Assembly (NCBI GenBank): GCA_016296885.1
Contig: JAEDHT010000021.1
Span: 1-32,180, forward strand
Origin: Clostridiaceae bacterium
Lineage (GTDB): Bacteria > Bacillota > Clostridia > Oscillospirales > Acutalibacteraceae
Direction: 5' to 3'
DNA: 32,180 nt
Position numbers and translations under genes: made by a program. How positions within the stretch are numbered: the first letter of the stretch is position 1; every line of letters starts with the position of its first letter. Shown here piece after piece: positions 17,542 through 26,600 of the stretch. The notes beneath the pieces are model-generated. The model did not search any database and was not told the DNA's origin. It saw nothing but the letters and a program-made list of their open reading frames with translations.

Positions 17542-17583
17542 ATGAAAGGATGCAATATTGTAAGTAAATATTGCGAATACTAA
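17542..17583 (+). other. Short upstream reading frame and hairpin in the tpiA leader
   Basis: A 13-codon frame starts at ATG 17542 and its TAA ends 4 bases before the tpiA ATG. Within it lie AAAGGA (17545-17550) and a perfect 7-bp hairpin GCAATAT/ATATTGC (17552-17574, loop 9). tpiA has no other good ribosome binding site. If the hairpin forms, AAAGGA comes to an effective distance of about 14 bases from the tpiA start. Whether the short frame is translated is unknown. Confidence 0.3.
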
Positions 17584-17587
17584 GACA

Positions 17588-18361
17588 ATGAACAAGAATT
17601 TACGTAAAGCTGTTTTGGCTGGAAATTGGAAGATGAACAAAACTCGCAGTGAGGCTAAGGCTCTTATTTCTGAGTTGATCGCTAACGAGGATATCAAAAA
17701 GGCTGATTGTGGTGTGGTTATATGTGTGCCATTCACAAATCTTGAAACAGCATTAGAGCTAACAAAAGGCACAAACATTAAGGTTGGTGCTGAGAACTGC
17801 CACTTTGAAAAGAGCGGTGCTTTCACAGGCGAAATTTCAGCTGATATGCTGGTTGAGATGGGCGTGGAATATGTAATAATCGGACATAGCGAGAGAAGAC
17901 AGTACTTCGGCGAAACTGATGAGACTGTAAACAAGAGAACTCTTGCAGCATTAAATGCAGGTCTTAAGGTTATACTTTGCGTAGGAGAAACTCTCTCACA
18001 GAGAGAGGACAACATCACTGAGGAGATAGTGTCTATCCAGACAAAAATTGCTTTGAAGGGCGTTACAGCAGAACAGCTTAAGAACGTGATAATAGCTTAT
18101 GAGCCAGTATGGGCTATCGGCACAGGCAGAACAGCCACATCAGAGCAGGCAGCTGAGGTTTGCGGATTTATCAGAGGTATTGCATCAAAATTGTATTCTA
18201 AGACAGATGCTGATGCTCTCACAATCCAGTATGGCGGATCTATGAATCCCAAAAATGCAGACGAGCTTCTTGCACAAGAGGATATAGACGGTGGTCTTAT
18301 CGGCGGTGCATCACTTAAGTCAGCAGACTTTGCATCATTAATCGTATCTGTATCTAAATAA
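17588..18361 (+). CDS. tpiA: Triosephosphate isomerase
   Basis: 257 residues, full length. Interconverts dihydroxyacetone phosphate and glyceraldehyde 3-phosphate. Seen: AGNWKMNK (Lys15), the electrophilic His100 in IIGHSERR, the catalytic Glu172 in YEPVWAIGTG with its flexible loop, and the phosphate-binding GGS and GGA segments near the end. The ATG at 17588 is the only in-frame start that fits the family N terminus, although the bases just before it lack a good ribosome binding site (see the leader entry). gpmI follows after 24 bases in the same transcript. Confidence 0.98.
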   Translation: MNKNLRKAVLAGNWKMNKTRSEAKALISELIANEDIKKADCGVVICVPFTNLETALELTKGTNIKVGAENCHFEKSGAFTGEISADMLVEMGVEYVIIGHSERRQYFGETDETVNKRTLAALNAGLKVILCVGETLSQREDNITEEIVSIQTKIALKGVTAEQLKNVIIAYEPVWAIGTGRTATSEQAAEVCGFIRGIASKLYSKTDADALTIQYGGSMNPKNADELLAQEDIDGGLIGGASLKSADFASLIVSVSK

Positions 18362-18385
18362 TTAAACGGAAAGGGTAATTATTAC

Positions 18386-19903
18386 ATGAAAAAGCCATTA
18401 GCTTTAATCATATTAGACGGCTTTGGTATTGCAGGAGATAACGGCAATGCTATCAAATCCGCAAATACGCCTAATATAGATAAAATATTTGCATCAAACC
18501 CTATCACACAGATAGGTGCATCCGGAATGGATGTAGGCTTGCCTGATGGACAGATGGGTAACAGTGAAGTTGGCCACACAAATATCGGTGCAGGCAGAAT
18601 AGTATATCAGGAGCTTACAAGAATCACAAAATCTATCAAAGATGGTGATTTCTTTAGCAACCCAGCATTGGTTAATGCGGTTGATAACGCTCTTAAGAAT
18701 AATTCTGCACTTCATCTTTTTGGACTTCTCTCAAATGGCGGTGTTCACAGCCACAACACACATATGTATGGCATTTTGGAGCTTGCCAAGAGAAAAGGTC
18801 TTAAGGAAGTTTATATCCATGCTTTTCTTGATGGTCGTGATGTGCCACCATCAAGTGGTATCGACTTTGTAAAAGAATGTGAAGAGAAGATAAAGGAAAT
18901 TGGCGTAGGTAAGATTGCTACGGTTATGGGCAGATACTATGCCATGGATAGAGATAATCGCTGGGAGAGAGTAGAAAAAGCTTATAGCGCTATTGTTTAT
19001 AGAGAAGGTGTGGCAGTTAGCGATGCTCTGAGCGCTGTTGCAAAATCTTATGAAGATGGCGTTACAGATGAATTTGTGCTTCCTGCTGTAGTAGACGGCG
19101 GTGCCGAATTAAAGGCAAATGATAGTGTAATTTTCTATAATTTCCGCCCAGACAGAGCAAGAGAAATCACAAGAACGTTTGTAGATCCGGAATTTTCAGG
19201 ATTTGAGCGTAAAAACGGATTTTTCCCACTTGAGTATGTGTGTATGACTCAATATGATGCTACAATGCCAAATGTTGATGTTGCATTTAAGCCACAATCC
19301 CTCAAGAATACATTGGGAGAGTATCTTAGCACTAAGAATATGACTCAGCTCAGAATAGCTGAAACAGAAAAATATGCTCATGTAACCTTCTTCTTCAACG
19401 GTGGTGTTGAAACTGTTTCTGAAGGTGAAGACAGAGTTCTGGTGGCATCTCCAAAGGTAGCTACTTATGATATGCAACCGGAGATGAGTGCTTATGAAGT
19501 TGCCGATAAGTGTTGCGAGCGTATTGAAAGCGGAGATTATGATGTAATCATACTTAACTTTGCAAACTGCGATATGGTTGGTCACACAGGTGTGTTTGAT
19601 GCAGCTGTAAAGGCAGTAGAGGCAGTAGATTCTTGTCTTGGTAAGGTGGTAGCATCTATTGAAAAGATGGGTGGCAAGGCTATAGTAACAGCCGACCATG
19701 GTAATGCTGACAGAATGTATGATGTAGATGGTTCTCCATTCACAGCTCACACCACAAATCCTGTACCACTATGTGTAGTCGGATATGATTGCAAGCTCAG
19801 AGAAGGAGGCAGACTGGCAGATATCGCACCTACTATGCTTGAGATGCTTTCTCTGCCACAGCCGGAAGATATGGATGGCGTTAGCCTAATAGCTCACGAC
19901 TGA
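18386..19903 (+). CDS. gpmI: 2,3-bisphosphoglycerate-independent phosphoglycerate mutase
   Basis: 505 residues, full length. Converts 3-phosphoglycerate to 2-phosphoglycerate through a phosphoserine intermediate with manganese. Seen: LDGFG with the first metal Asp (11), the catalytic Ser60 in GNSEVGH, the substrate-binding GRYYAMDRDNRWER, and the second metal cluster in TADHGNAD. AAAGGG lies upstream of the ATG. Third gene of the glycolytic cluster, ended by a strong palindromic hairpin. Confidence 0.98.
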   Translation: MKKPLALIILDGFGIAGDNGNAIKSANTPNIDKIFASNPITQIGASGMDVGLPDGQMGNSEVGHTNIGAGRIVYQELTRITKSIKDGDFFSNPALVNAVDNALKNNSALHLFGLLSNGGVHSHNTHMYGILELAKRKGLKEVYIHAFLDGRDVPPSSGIDFVKECEEKIKEIGVGKIATVMGRYYAMDRDNRWERVEKAYSAIVYREGVAVSDALSAVAKSYEDGVTDEFVLPAVVDGGAELKANDSVIFYNFRPDRAREITRTFVDPEFSGFERKNGFFPLEYVCMTQYDATMPNVDVAFKPQSLKNTLGEYLSTKNMTQLRIAETEKYAHVTFFFNGGVETVSEGEDRVLVASPKVATYDMQPEMSAYEVADKCCERIESGDYDVIILNFANCDMVGHTGVFDAAVKAVEAVDSCLGKVVASIEKMGGKAIVTADHGNADRMYDVDGSPFTAHTTNPVPLCVVGYDCKLREGGRLADIAPTMLEMLSLPQPEDMDGVSLIAHD

Positions 19904-19990
19904 TTTTATGCCGTATAATTTCTTTTTTATTGAAAAAGCAATTTGAAAGCACAAATAATTGATATTTATTAAATAACTGAATAAGATAAT

Positions 19991-20028
19991 GCCCGATATT
20001 AAGTTTTATGCTTAATATCGGGCATTTT
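19991..20028 (+). terminator. Palindromic terminator after gpmI (copy 1 of a repeated hairpin)
   Basis: GCCCGATATTAAG (19991-20003) and CTTAATATCGGGC (20011-20023) form a perfect 13-bp stem with a 7-base loop, then ATTTTG. The outer 9 bp and flanking AT are shared with the palindrome at 31293-31326. Confidence 0.85.
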
Positions 20029-20064
20029 GTTATAAGAAAATTCCTTTCATTTGTTCTCAAGGTG

Positions 20065-20093
20065 TTGATTATATAATTATTTTCTTGTATAAT
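20065..20093 (+). promoter_or_regulatory. Promoter of the comM-ispG-polC-trx operon
   Basis: -35 TTGATT (20065-20070), 17-base spacer, -10 TATAAT (20088-20093). A second TATAAT at 20099-20104 lies close downstream. Confidence 0.7.
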
Positions 20094-20132
20094 TAAATAG
20101 TATAATTGTAAGTATAAGGAAAGAGGATAATT

Positions 20133-21659
20133 ATGGTGTATTCTAGCAACAGCCTTGGTCTATATGGGCTTGATGCGTTTGTTGTAAAGGTGGAAGCCAA
20201 TATAGAGGTAGGACTCCCATATTTTGGAGTGGTTGGTCTTCCTGATGCAGCGGTAAAGGAATCACGAGACAGAGTGAGAGCCGCCATGACTAACTGCGGA
20301 TTTGAATTTCCTATAGGCAGAATTATTGTGAATTTAGCTCCCGCTGATATTCGCAAAGAGGGGCCAATCTATGATTTGCCAATACTTGTATCATTATTAA
20401 TGGCAAGCGGACAGCTAAAAGGGCCGTTTTTAAAGTCTGCATTTATCGGTGAGCTTTCTCTATCAGGTGAGGTCAGAAGTGTGAATGGTGTGTTGCCAAT
20501 GACGATAGCTGCCAAACAAGCTGGCTTTAAGTCTATTTTTGTACCATATGACAACTGCTACGAAGCAGCGGCAATAGAGGGTATCAATGTGTATGGCGTA
20601 AAAGATATTGCGCAGCTTTACAAATGCCTGATAGGCAAGGTTATGATAGAGCCTACCGTGTACAAACCGTCTGTGAAGCAAGAAACCTTTGCTTATCCTG
20701 ATTTTTCGCAGGTTAAAGGACAACTAGAGGCTAAGCGTGCGCTGGAAATTGCAGCAGCAGGTGGCCATAATGTGCTTTTGATAGGCCCTCCCGGCTCCGG
20801 TAAAAGTATGCTCTCCAAGCGTGTTCCATCTATCCTGCCTGATATGACGTTTGAAGAAAAGATAGAAACCACCAAAATTCATTCTATAGCGGGAACATTG
20901 GGAAGTGGTGGTTCTTTGGTAAATGAAAGGCCATTTCGTTCACCGCACCATACAATATCTCCTGCCGGACTATCCGGCGGTGGCTCAATACCAAAGCCTG
21001 GCGAAATCAGTCTTGCACACAATGGCGTGCTGTTTTTGGACGAGATTGCTGAGTTTCCTAGAAATACTATGGAAGCATTGCGTCAGCCAATTGAGGATGG
21101 CATAGTGACTATATCCAGAGTGAGCGGCTCGCTTAGCTATCCGTGTGAGATAATGCTGATTGGCGCTATGAATCCATGCCCTTGCGGATATTTTGGACAT
21201 CCTACAAGGCCATGCACGTGTTCAAAGTCTGCTGTAACTAAGTATCTTTCAAGAATTTCCGGCCCGTTGCTCGATAGATTTGATATACATATAGAGGTGC
21301 CTGCTGTGGAATTTAAGGATTTGAACTCCAGCATTAGTGCAGAAAGCTCTGAAAAAATCAAAAAGAGAGTTAATGAGACAAGAATGGTACAGCTGGAAAG
21401 ATATAATGGTAAAGGCATAAACTGTAACGCAAAACTAAAGCCCGGTATGCTAAATAAATACTGCAAGCTGAGCGAGAAAGCAGTCAAGGTGATAGAAAAA
21501 GCTTTTGACAGCATGGGTCTTTCTGCCAGAGCATACGACAGAATACTAAAAGTGTCACGCACGATTGCTGATTTGGAAAGAAGCGAGATTATAAACGAGC
21601 GCCATATCTCAGAGGCGATTCGATATAGAAGTCTTGATAATAAATATTGGAAACATTAA
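20133..21659 (+). CDS. comM: ComM/YifB-family AAA+ ATPase (magnesium chelatase-like)
   Basis: 508 residues, usual length. ComM in Gram-negatives is a helicase that promotes branch migration during natural transformation; the role of Firmicutes members is less clear. Seen: an N-terminal Lon-protease-like fold with GLPDAAVKESRDRVRAA, Walker A GPPGSGKS (218-225), Walker B FLDEIAEF (301-308), the AMNPCPCGYFGH segment with a cysteine pair repeated as CTCS, and a C-terminal Mg-chelatase subdomain with SARAYDRILKVSRTIADL. A GGAAAGAGGA ribosome binding site is present. First gene of a long rightward run. Confidence 0.92.
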   Translation: MVYSSNSLGLYGLDAFVVKVEANIEVGLPYFGVVGLPDAAVKESRDRVRAAMTNCGFEFPIGRIIVNLAPADIRKEGPIYDLPILVSLLMASGQLKGPFLKSAFIGELSLSGEVRSVNGVLPMTIAAKQAGFKSIFVPYDNCYEAAAIEGINVYGVKDIAQLYKCLIGKVMIEPTVYKPSVKQETFAYPDFSQVKGQLEAKRALEIAAAGGHNVLLIGPPGSGKSMLSKRVPSILPDMTFEEKIETTKIHSIAGTLGSGGSLVNERPFRSPHHTISPAGLSGGGSIPKPGEISLAHNGVLFLDEIAEFPRNTMEALRQPIEDGIVTISRVSGSLSYPCEIMLIGAMNPCPCGYFGHPTRPCTCSKSAVTKYLSRISGPLLDRFDIHIEVPAVEFKDLNSSISAESSEKIKKRVNETRMVQLERYNGKGINCNAKLKPGMLNKYCKLSEKAVKVIEKAFDSMGLSARAYDRILKVSRTIADLERSEIINERHISEAIRYRSLDNKYWKH

Positions 21660-21689
21660 TTTAGTTTTGATAAGTTGGTGAATGAACTT

Positions 21690-22550
21690 ATGTCAAAAAA
21701 TACATCGACAAAACGAAAAACAAAGCATTTTGATAAATTCAAAAATCAGATAGAAAAAAACAAGTTTACATTTGTTATTTATCTTATATTGCGCTTTTTT
21801 GTGATAGCCTCTATGGTAAGTGCCGTTATAAGAGGCGATTGGGAAAGTGTGTATGTCTGTGTGTTATCGCTGGTGCTTTTTATGTTGCCTGCCTTTGTAG
21901 AAAAAAACTTCGGCATTGACATACCATCGCTTACAGAAATTATCATTTTGCTTTTTATATTTAGTGCAGAAATTTTGGGTGAGCTTCAGTGTTATTATAT
22001 CAAGGTTCCGTATTGGGACACAATGTTACACACGATAAATGGATTTCTGTGTGCGGCGATAGGTTTTTCGCTGATTGATATATTAAACAGAAACGAAAAA
22101 GTTAAGTTTACGCTTTCCCCGTTGTTTTTGGTAACTGTGTCTTTTTGCTTTTCTATGACAGTGGGCGTATTGTGGGAATTCTTTGAGTTTAGTTGCGATA
22201 TGTTCTTAAAAACTGATATGCAAAAGGATACTATAATTAATTCGATTTCCAGCGTGGTTCTAGATCCTACAAACAGTAACAAGGCAGTCGTTGTAGATGA
22301 AATAGACGACATAATTATAAATGGAGATAGCATAGGGTTAGGCGGATATATTGACATAGGTATAATTGATACGATGAAGGATCTTTTTGTTAACATGATA
22401 GGTGCAATTGTATTTAATATATTTGGATTTTTCTATTTAAAATCCAGAGGAAAAGGAAAAATAGTAAAGCTATTGGTTCCAATACCTGTGGAAAATGAAA
22501 ACAAAGACAAAAATAAAAAAAATAGTCTTGAGGAGAAAAATTATGAGTGA
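21690..22550 (+). CDS. Integral membrane protein resembling the DUF2238/YjdF group
   Basis: About 286 residues. Seen: a basic N terminus, then about six hydrophobic segments (roughly 27-47, 52-70, 81-97, 112-130, 140-162, 235-252), and conserved-looking polar residues within or beside membranes: LHTINGF, WEFFEFSCD and DTMKDLFVN. These recall DUF2238 proteins, whose function is unknown; the assignment is by motif memory and not firm. The start is placed at 21690 because GGTGA lies 8 bases before it; the in-frame TTG at 21675 lies upstream of that site. The end overlaps ispG by 8 bases, indicating one transcript. Confidence 0.75.
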   Translation: MSKNTSTKRKTKHFDKFKNQIEKNKFTFVIYLILRFFVIASMVSAVIRGDWESVYVCVLSLVLFMLPAFVEKNFGIDIPSLTEIIILLFIFSAEILGELQCYYIKVPYWDTMLHTINGFLCAAIGFSLIDILNRNEKVKFTLSPLFLVTVSFCFSMTVGVLWEFFEFSCDMFLKTDMQKDTIINSISSVVLDPTNSNKAVVVDEIDDIIINGDSIGLGGYIDIGIIDTMKDLFVNMIGAIVFNIFGFFYLKSRGKGKIVKLLVPIPVENENKDKNKKNSLEEKNYE

Positions 22551-23607
22551 ATTGACTATAAATCGAAAAAAAACTAAGCTGATAAAGGTTGGAAATAAAC
22601 TGATAGGCGGAGATTCGCCGATAACAGTGCAATCTATGCTTAATGTGCCATCCACTGATATAGCAGGCAGTGTTGAACAAGCTATTAGGCTTGAAAAAGC
22701 AGGATGCGACATTATCAGAATAGCAATACCTGATAAAGATGCTATACAGCTGATACCAGCCATAAAAAAAGAGGTGTCAGTGCCGATAGTGGCTGACATT
22801 CATTTTGATTACAAGTTGGCTCTGGAGGCTGCTCACGCCGGTATTGACAAAATTAGGATAAACCCCGGTAATATTGGCTCTGATGACAGAGTAAAGCAGG
22901 TGGCAGATATATGCCGTCAAAAAAACATACCGATTAGAATAGGCGTGAACTCAGGTTCATTGGAAAAAGAGATTTTGGCGAAGTATTCTCACCCTACAGC
23001 GGAGGCATTATGCGAGAGTGCTATGTATCATGCATCATTGCTGGAAAAATTTGATTTTGATGATATTGTGCTGTCTATTAAATCCTCTGATGTGCTTACA
23101 ATGACCAGAGCATATACTCTTGCGAGCGAGCAGTGCAATTATCCTCTGCATCTTGGTGTTACTGAGGCCGGCACTAAACGCATGGGTATAATAAAATCCA
23201 GTGCAGGCATAGGCTCGTTGCTTTTAAATGGCATAGGCGATACTATTCGTATTTCACTTACTGCTGACCCTGTGGAAGAGGTATATGCGGCTAAGGATTT
23301 GCTTAGAGCGATAGGACTAAAAAAAGACGGTGTAACCTTTGTGTCGTGTCCAACGTGCGGAAGAACAAGGATAGATCTTATCGGACTGGCAGAAGCAGTG
23401 CAAAATAGACTAGCTGATTGTGATAAAAATATAAAGGTAGCTGTTATGGGATGTATTGTTAACGGTCCCGGAGAGGCACGAGAAGCCGATATCGGTATCG
23501 CTGGTGGCAGAGGCGAGGGATTGATATTTAAAAAAGGCGAGATTATAAAAAAAGTGCCTGAAGAACAGCTCCTTGATGCATTGATGGAAGAGATAGAAAA
23601 AATGTAA
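22543..23607 (+). CDS. ispG: 4-hydroxy-3-methylbut-2-en-1-yl diphosphate synthase (IspG)
   Basis: About 354 residues. Penultimate step of the MEP isoprenoid pathway, a reductive ring opening at a 4Fe-4S cluster. Seen: the TIM-barrel start PITVQSM, DIHFDY, IRINPGN, and the cluster cysteines in SCPTCGRT and MGCIVNGPGE. The start at 22543 follows GAGGAG and fits the family N terminus; an earlier in-frame ATG at 22495 would add 16 basic residues atypical of IspG. It overlaps the membrane protein and precedes polC, a neighbourhood common in Clostridia. Confidence 0.96.
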   Translation: MSELTINRKKTKLIKVGNKLIGGDSPITVQSMLNVPSTDIAGSVEQAIRLEKAGCDIIRIAIPDKDAIQLIPAIKKEVSVPIVADIHFDYKLALEAAHAGIDKIRINPGNIGSDDRVKQVADICRQKNIPIRIGVNSGSLEKEILAKYSHPTAEALCESAMYHASLLEKFDFDDIVLSIKSSDVLTMTRAYTLASEQCNYPLHLGVTEAGTKRMGIIKSSAGIGSLLLNGIGDTIRISLTADPVEEVYAAKDLLRAIGLKKDGVTFVSCPTCGRTRIDLIGLAEAVQNRLADCDKNIKVAVMGCIVNGPGEAREADIGIAGGRGEGLIFKKGEIIKKVPEEQLLDALMEEIEKM

Positions 23608-23645
23608 TTATTTCTTTTAAAAATGATTGATTGTGGGGCAATGGA

Positions 23646-26600
23646 ATGGCAAAGGTAAATTATGTGTTTGATGACTATATATCAGAGGATTTCCCTGGTG
23701 CAGTGGGCAAAGGCAATGTAGTATCTGTTGATATAAAGACTAATGAAAGAAAAATGTATCTCAAGATTAGCTTTGATTATTTCGTTCCTACAGCTCAGCT
23801 GGAAACAGCCGAGAGGATAATTGTTAATTCAAAGCTACAGCTTTTGAGCGCAAGTATATCACCTCTTTTTCCAAGTGAGTGTTTTAAGGTGGAATATTTT
23901 CAGGATATAGTGTCAAGATTAAAGAGAAACAATGCATCACTTAATGGTGTTTTTAATGACGCACAGGTTAGGGTAGACGGTGGTGTGCTTTATATCAAGC
24001 TTGCTCATGGCGGAAAAAACCTGATTGATTTGCTTAACATAAACGAACAGCTTATAAAACTGATAGAAAATGAATTTGGTTTGTCCTTTGTGATAAAATA
24101 TGAAGGTGTTACCGAGGTGGATCAGGATTCTGCTGTGCAGATAGAGCATAAGGAAACAGAAATAGAGCGAGAAAAACGTGAACAGATAGTAGAGTATATG
24201 GAAGAATACACCGATAGCCTCAGAGATAAGAATGATGGAGTTACCATAGTTAACAACACTGTTAGAGAGGTTGAGGTGCGCACAGAGGAATTTATGTTGC
24301 CAAGACCTGTGCTGAGCATCCTAAAACCAGTGTATGGCAAAACAATAAGCTCTGCTGACGGGCTTGTACCAATATCATCTCTAAATAGTGAGTCCGGTAT
24401 AGTTATGATCTGGGGCGAAGTTTTCTTTAAAGAGGATAAGCTCACCCGAAAGGGAGATAAGAAAATATACAATATCTCTATTACAGACTACACAGGTTCC
24501 ATTACATTGAAAATATTTGAAAAGGTTGATAATTGCGGTGCGCTTGACGGACTCAAAAAGGGTATGCCTATCGTTGTGAGAGGAATGTGTGAGTTTGATA
24601 AATTTGATAACGATACGGTGATAACTGTTAAGGATATAGCCTCCACAGAGAAGGTCAAGGTGGTGGACAATGAACCTGAAAAGAGAGTGGAACTGCATTT
24701 GCACACCAATATGTCGCAGATGGATGCCGTGACAGCACCTGCTGCTTTGATCGAAAGGGCAGCTAATTGGGGCCATAAGGCTATTGCAATCACAGACCAT
24801 GGTGTTGCTCAAGCTTTTCCGGAGGCTATGAACACAGTAGAAAGCATAAATGCAAAGAGAAAAAAGGCAGCAGAAGAGATGGGTCAGGAACCTGATCTTT
24901 TTAAAGTAATTTATGGTACAGAGGCTTATTTTGTAAATGATATTGTAGATTGTGTGTATGGCGAGAGTGAAAAAACAATAAAAGATGAGTCTGTCTTTTT
25001 AATGTTTGATAGAAACGACTCTAAGGTGACAGGTTTTTCGGCAGTGAGGGCTGCTGATGGCAATGTAATTGCTAGCACTGAGCATAATGACCTTGCAGAT
25101 GATAACGAGGTTTTGGATAAAATCTGTGAGTTTGCTGTGGATGGCAGTGTTTTTATAGTCACTGATCTTAATGATATAAACTATCTGCAAGAGATTACAA
25201 AGGAAAATCAAGACCGTTTGAATTTTACATATATCGATATTATGACACTTTCCAGGGTGTTGCTCACAGACCTTAGCGCCGATGATATTATGTCTGTTGC
25301 AGAATACCTGCATCTTACAGATGATAAGACTATCGACACTTCTTTGCAGAAGTCACTGTTGCTTGTAGAAATCTATAAGCTATTGTGTCAAAGACTAGAG
25401 AATGATTATCAAATAAAAGAAATATCACGAATAAATACCGGTATATTAGACAAAGACCTCAAATCAATAAAGTATTTTCATCAGATAATACTTGTTAAAA
25501 ACAAGGTGGGCTTGAAAAACCTATATAAGCTAATATCAAAAGCACATCTTGAATATTTTTATAGAAGACCTCGTATTCCCAAAAGCGAGTTGATAAAGCA
25601 CCGTGAGGGATTGATAATAGGTAGTGCCTGCGAAATAGGAGAGTTATTCAGAGCGATTGTTGATGGCAAGCCCGATGAAGAACTCATCAAGATAGCCTCT
25701 TTTTATGATTATCTTGAGGTTCAGCCTATTGGTAACAATATGTTTATGTATCGTGATGGAAAGGTAGACAGTGTAGAAAAGCTTAAAGATTTTAACCGAA
25801 AAGTGGTAGAGCTGGGCGAGAAGCTTGGCAAACCTGTTGTAGCCACTTGTGATGTGCATTTTATGGATCCGCATGATGCAGATTATAGAAAGGTACTGAT
25901 GGCAGGGCAGGGATTTACAGATTTTGACATTCAGGCTCCGCTCTATTTTAGAACAACCAAAGAAATGCTGGGTGAATTCTCTTACCTTGGCGAAGAAAAA
26001 GCCTATGAAATAGTAGTAAAAAATACTAACATGATAGCAGACATGATAGACTATGTGAGACCTATCCCGGAGGGTGTTTTTCCACCTTTTATAGATGGTG
26101 CAGAAGAACAACTCACCACAATCACATGGAAACGTGCAAAGGATAAATATGGTGATCCTTTGCCAAAGATAGTAGAAGACAGACTTAACAAAGAACTGGA
26201 TTCTATCACAAAATATGGTTTCTCTGTGCTATACATGACAGCGCAGAAGCTTGTGGCTGATAGTGAAGCTCATGGATATTTGGTGGGCTCGAGAGGTTCT
26301 GTTGGATCTTCATTTGTGGCCACAATGTCCGGTATATCTGAGGTTAATCCATTGTGTCCTCACTATATTTGCCCGAATTGTAAAAATTCCGAATTTATCA
26401 CAGACGGAAGCTATGGCTCAGGCTTTGATTTGCCTGAGAAAAACTGCCCTGTGTGTGGAACAAAATATCAGCAGGATGGTCACGAAATTCCATTTGAAAC
26501 ATTCTTGGGATTTAAAGGAGATAAAACACCTGATATAGACCTCAATTTCTCCGGTGAATATCAATCTTACTCGCATAGATACACGGAAGAATTGTTCGGA

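Noticed and set aside
19196..19750. 184-codon minus-strand frame opposite gpmI
   Set aside because: Fully covered by the intact gpmI gene and of shadow-like composition.
22495..22542. N-terminal extension of ispG by 16 residues
   Set aside because: Lys-rich and not part of the family; GAGGAG lies directly before the internal ATG.
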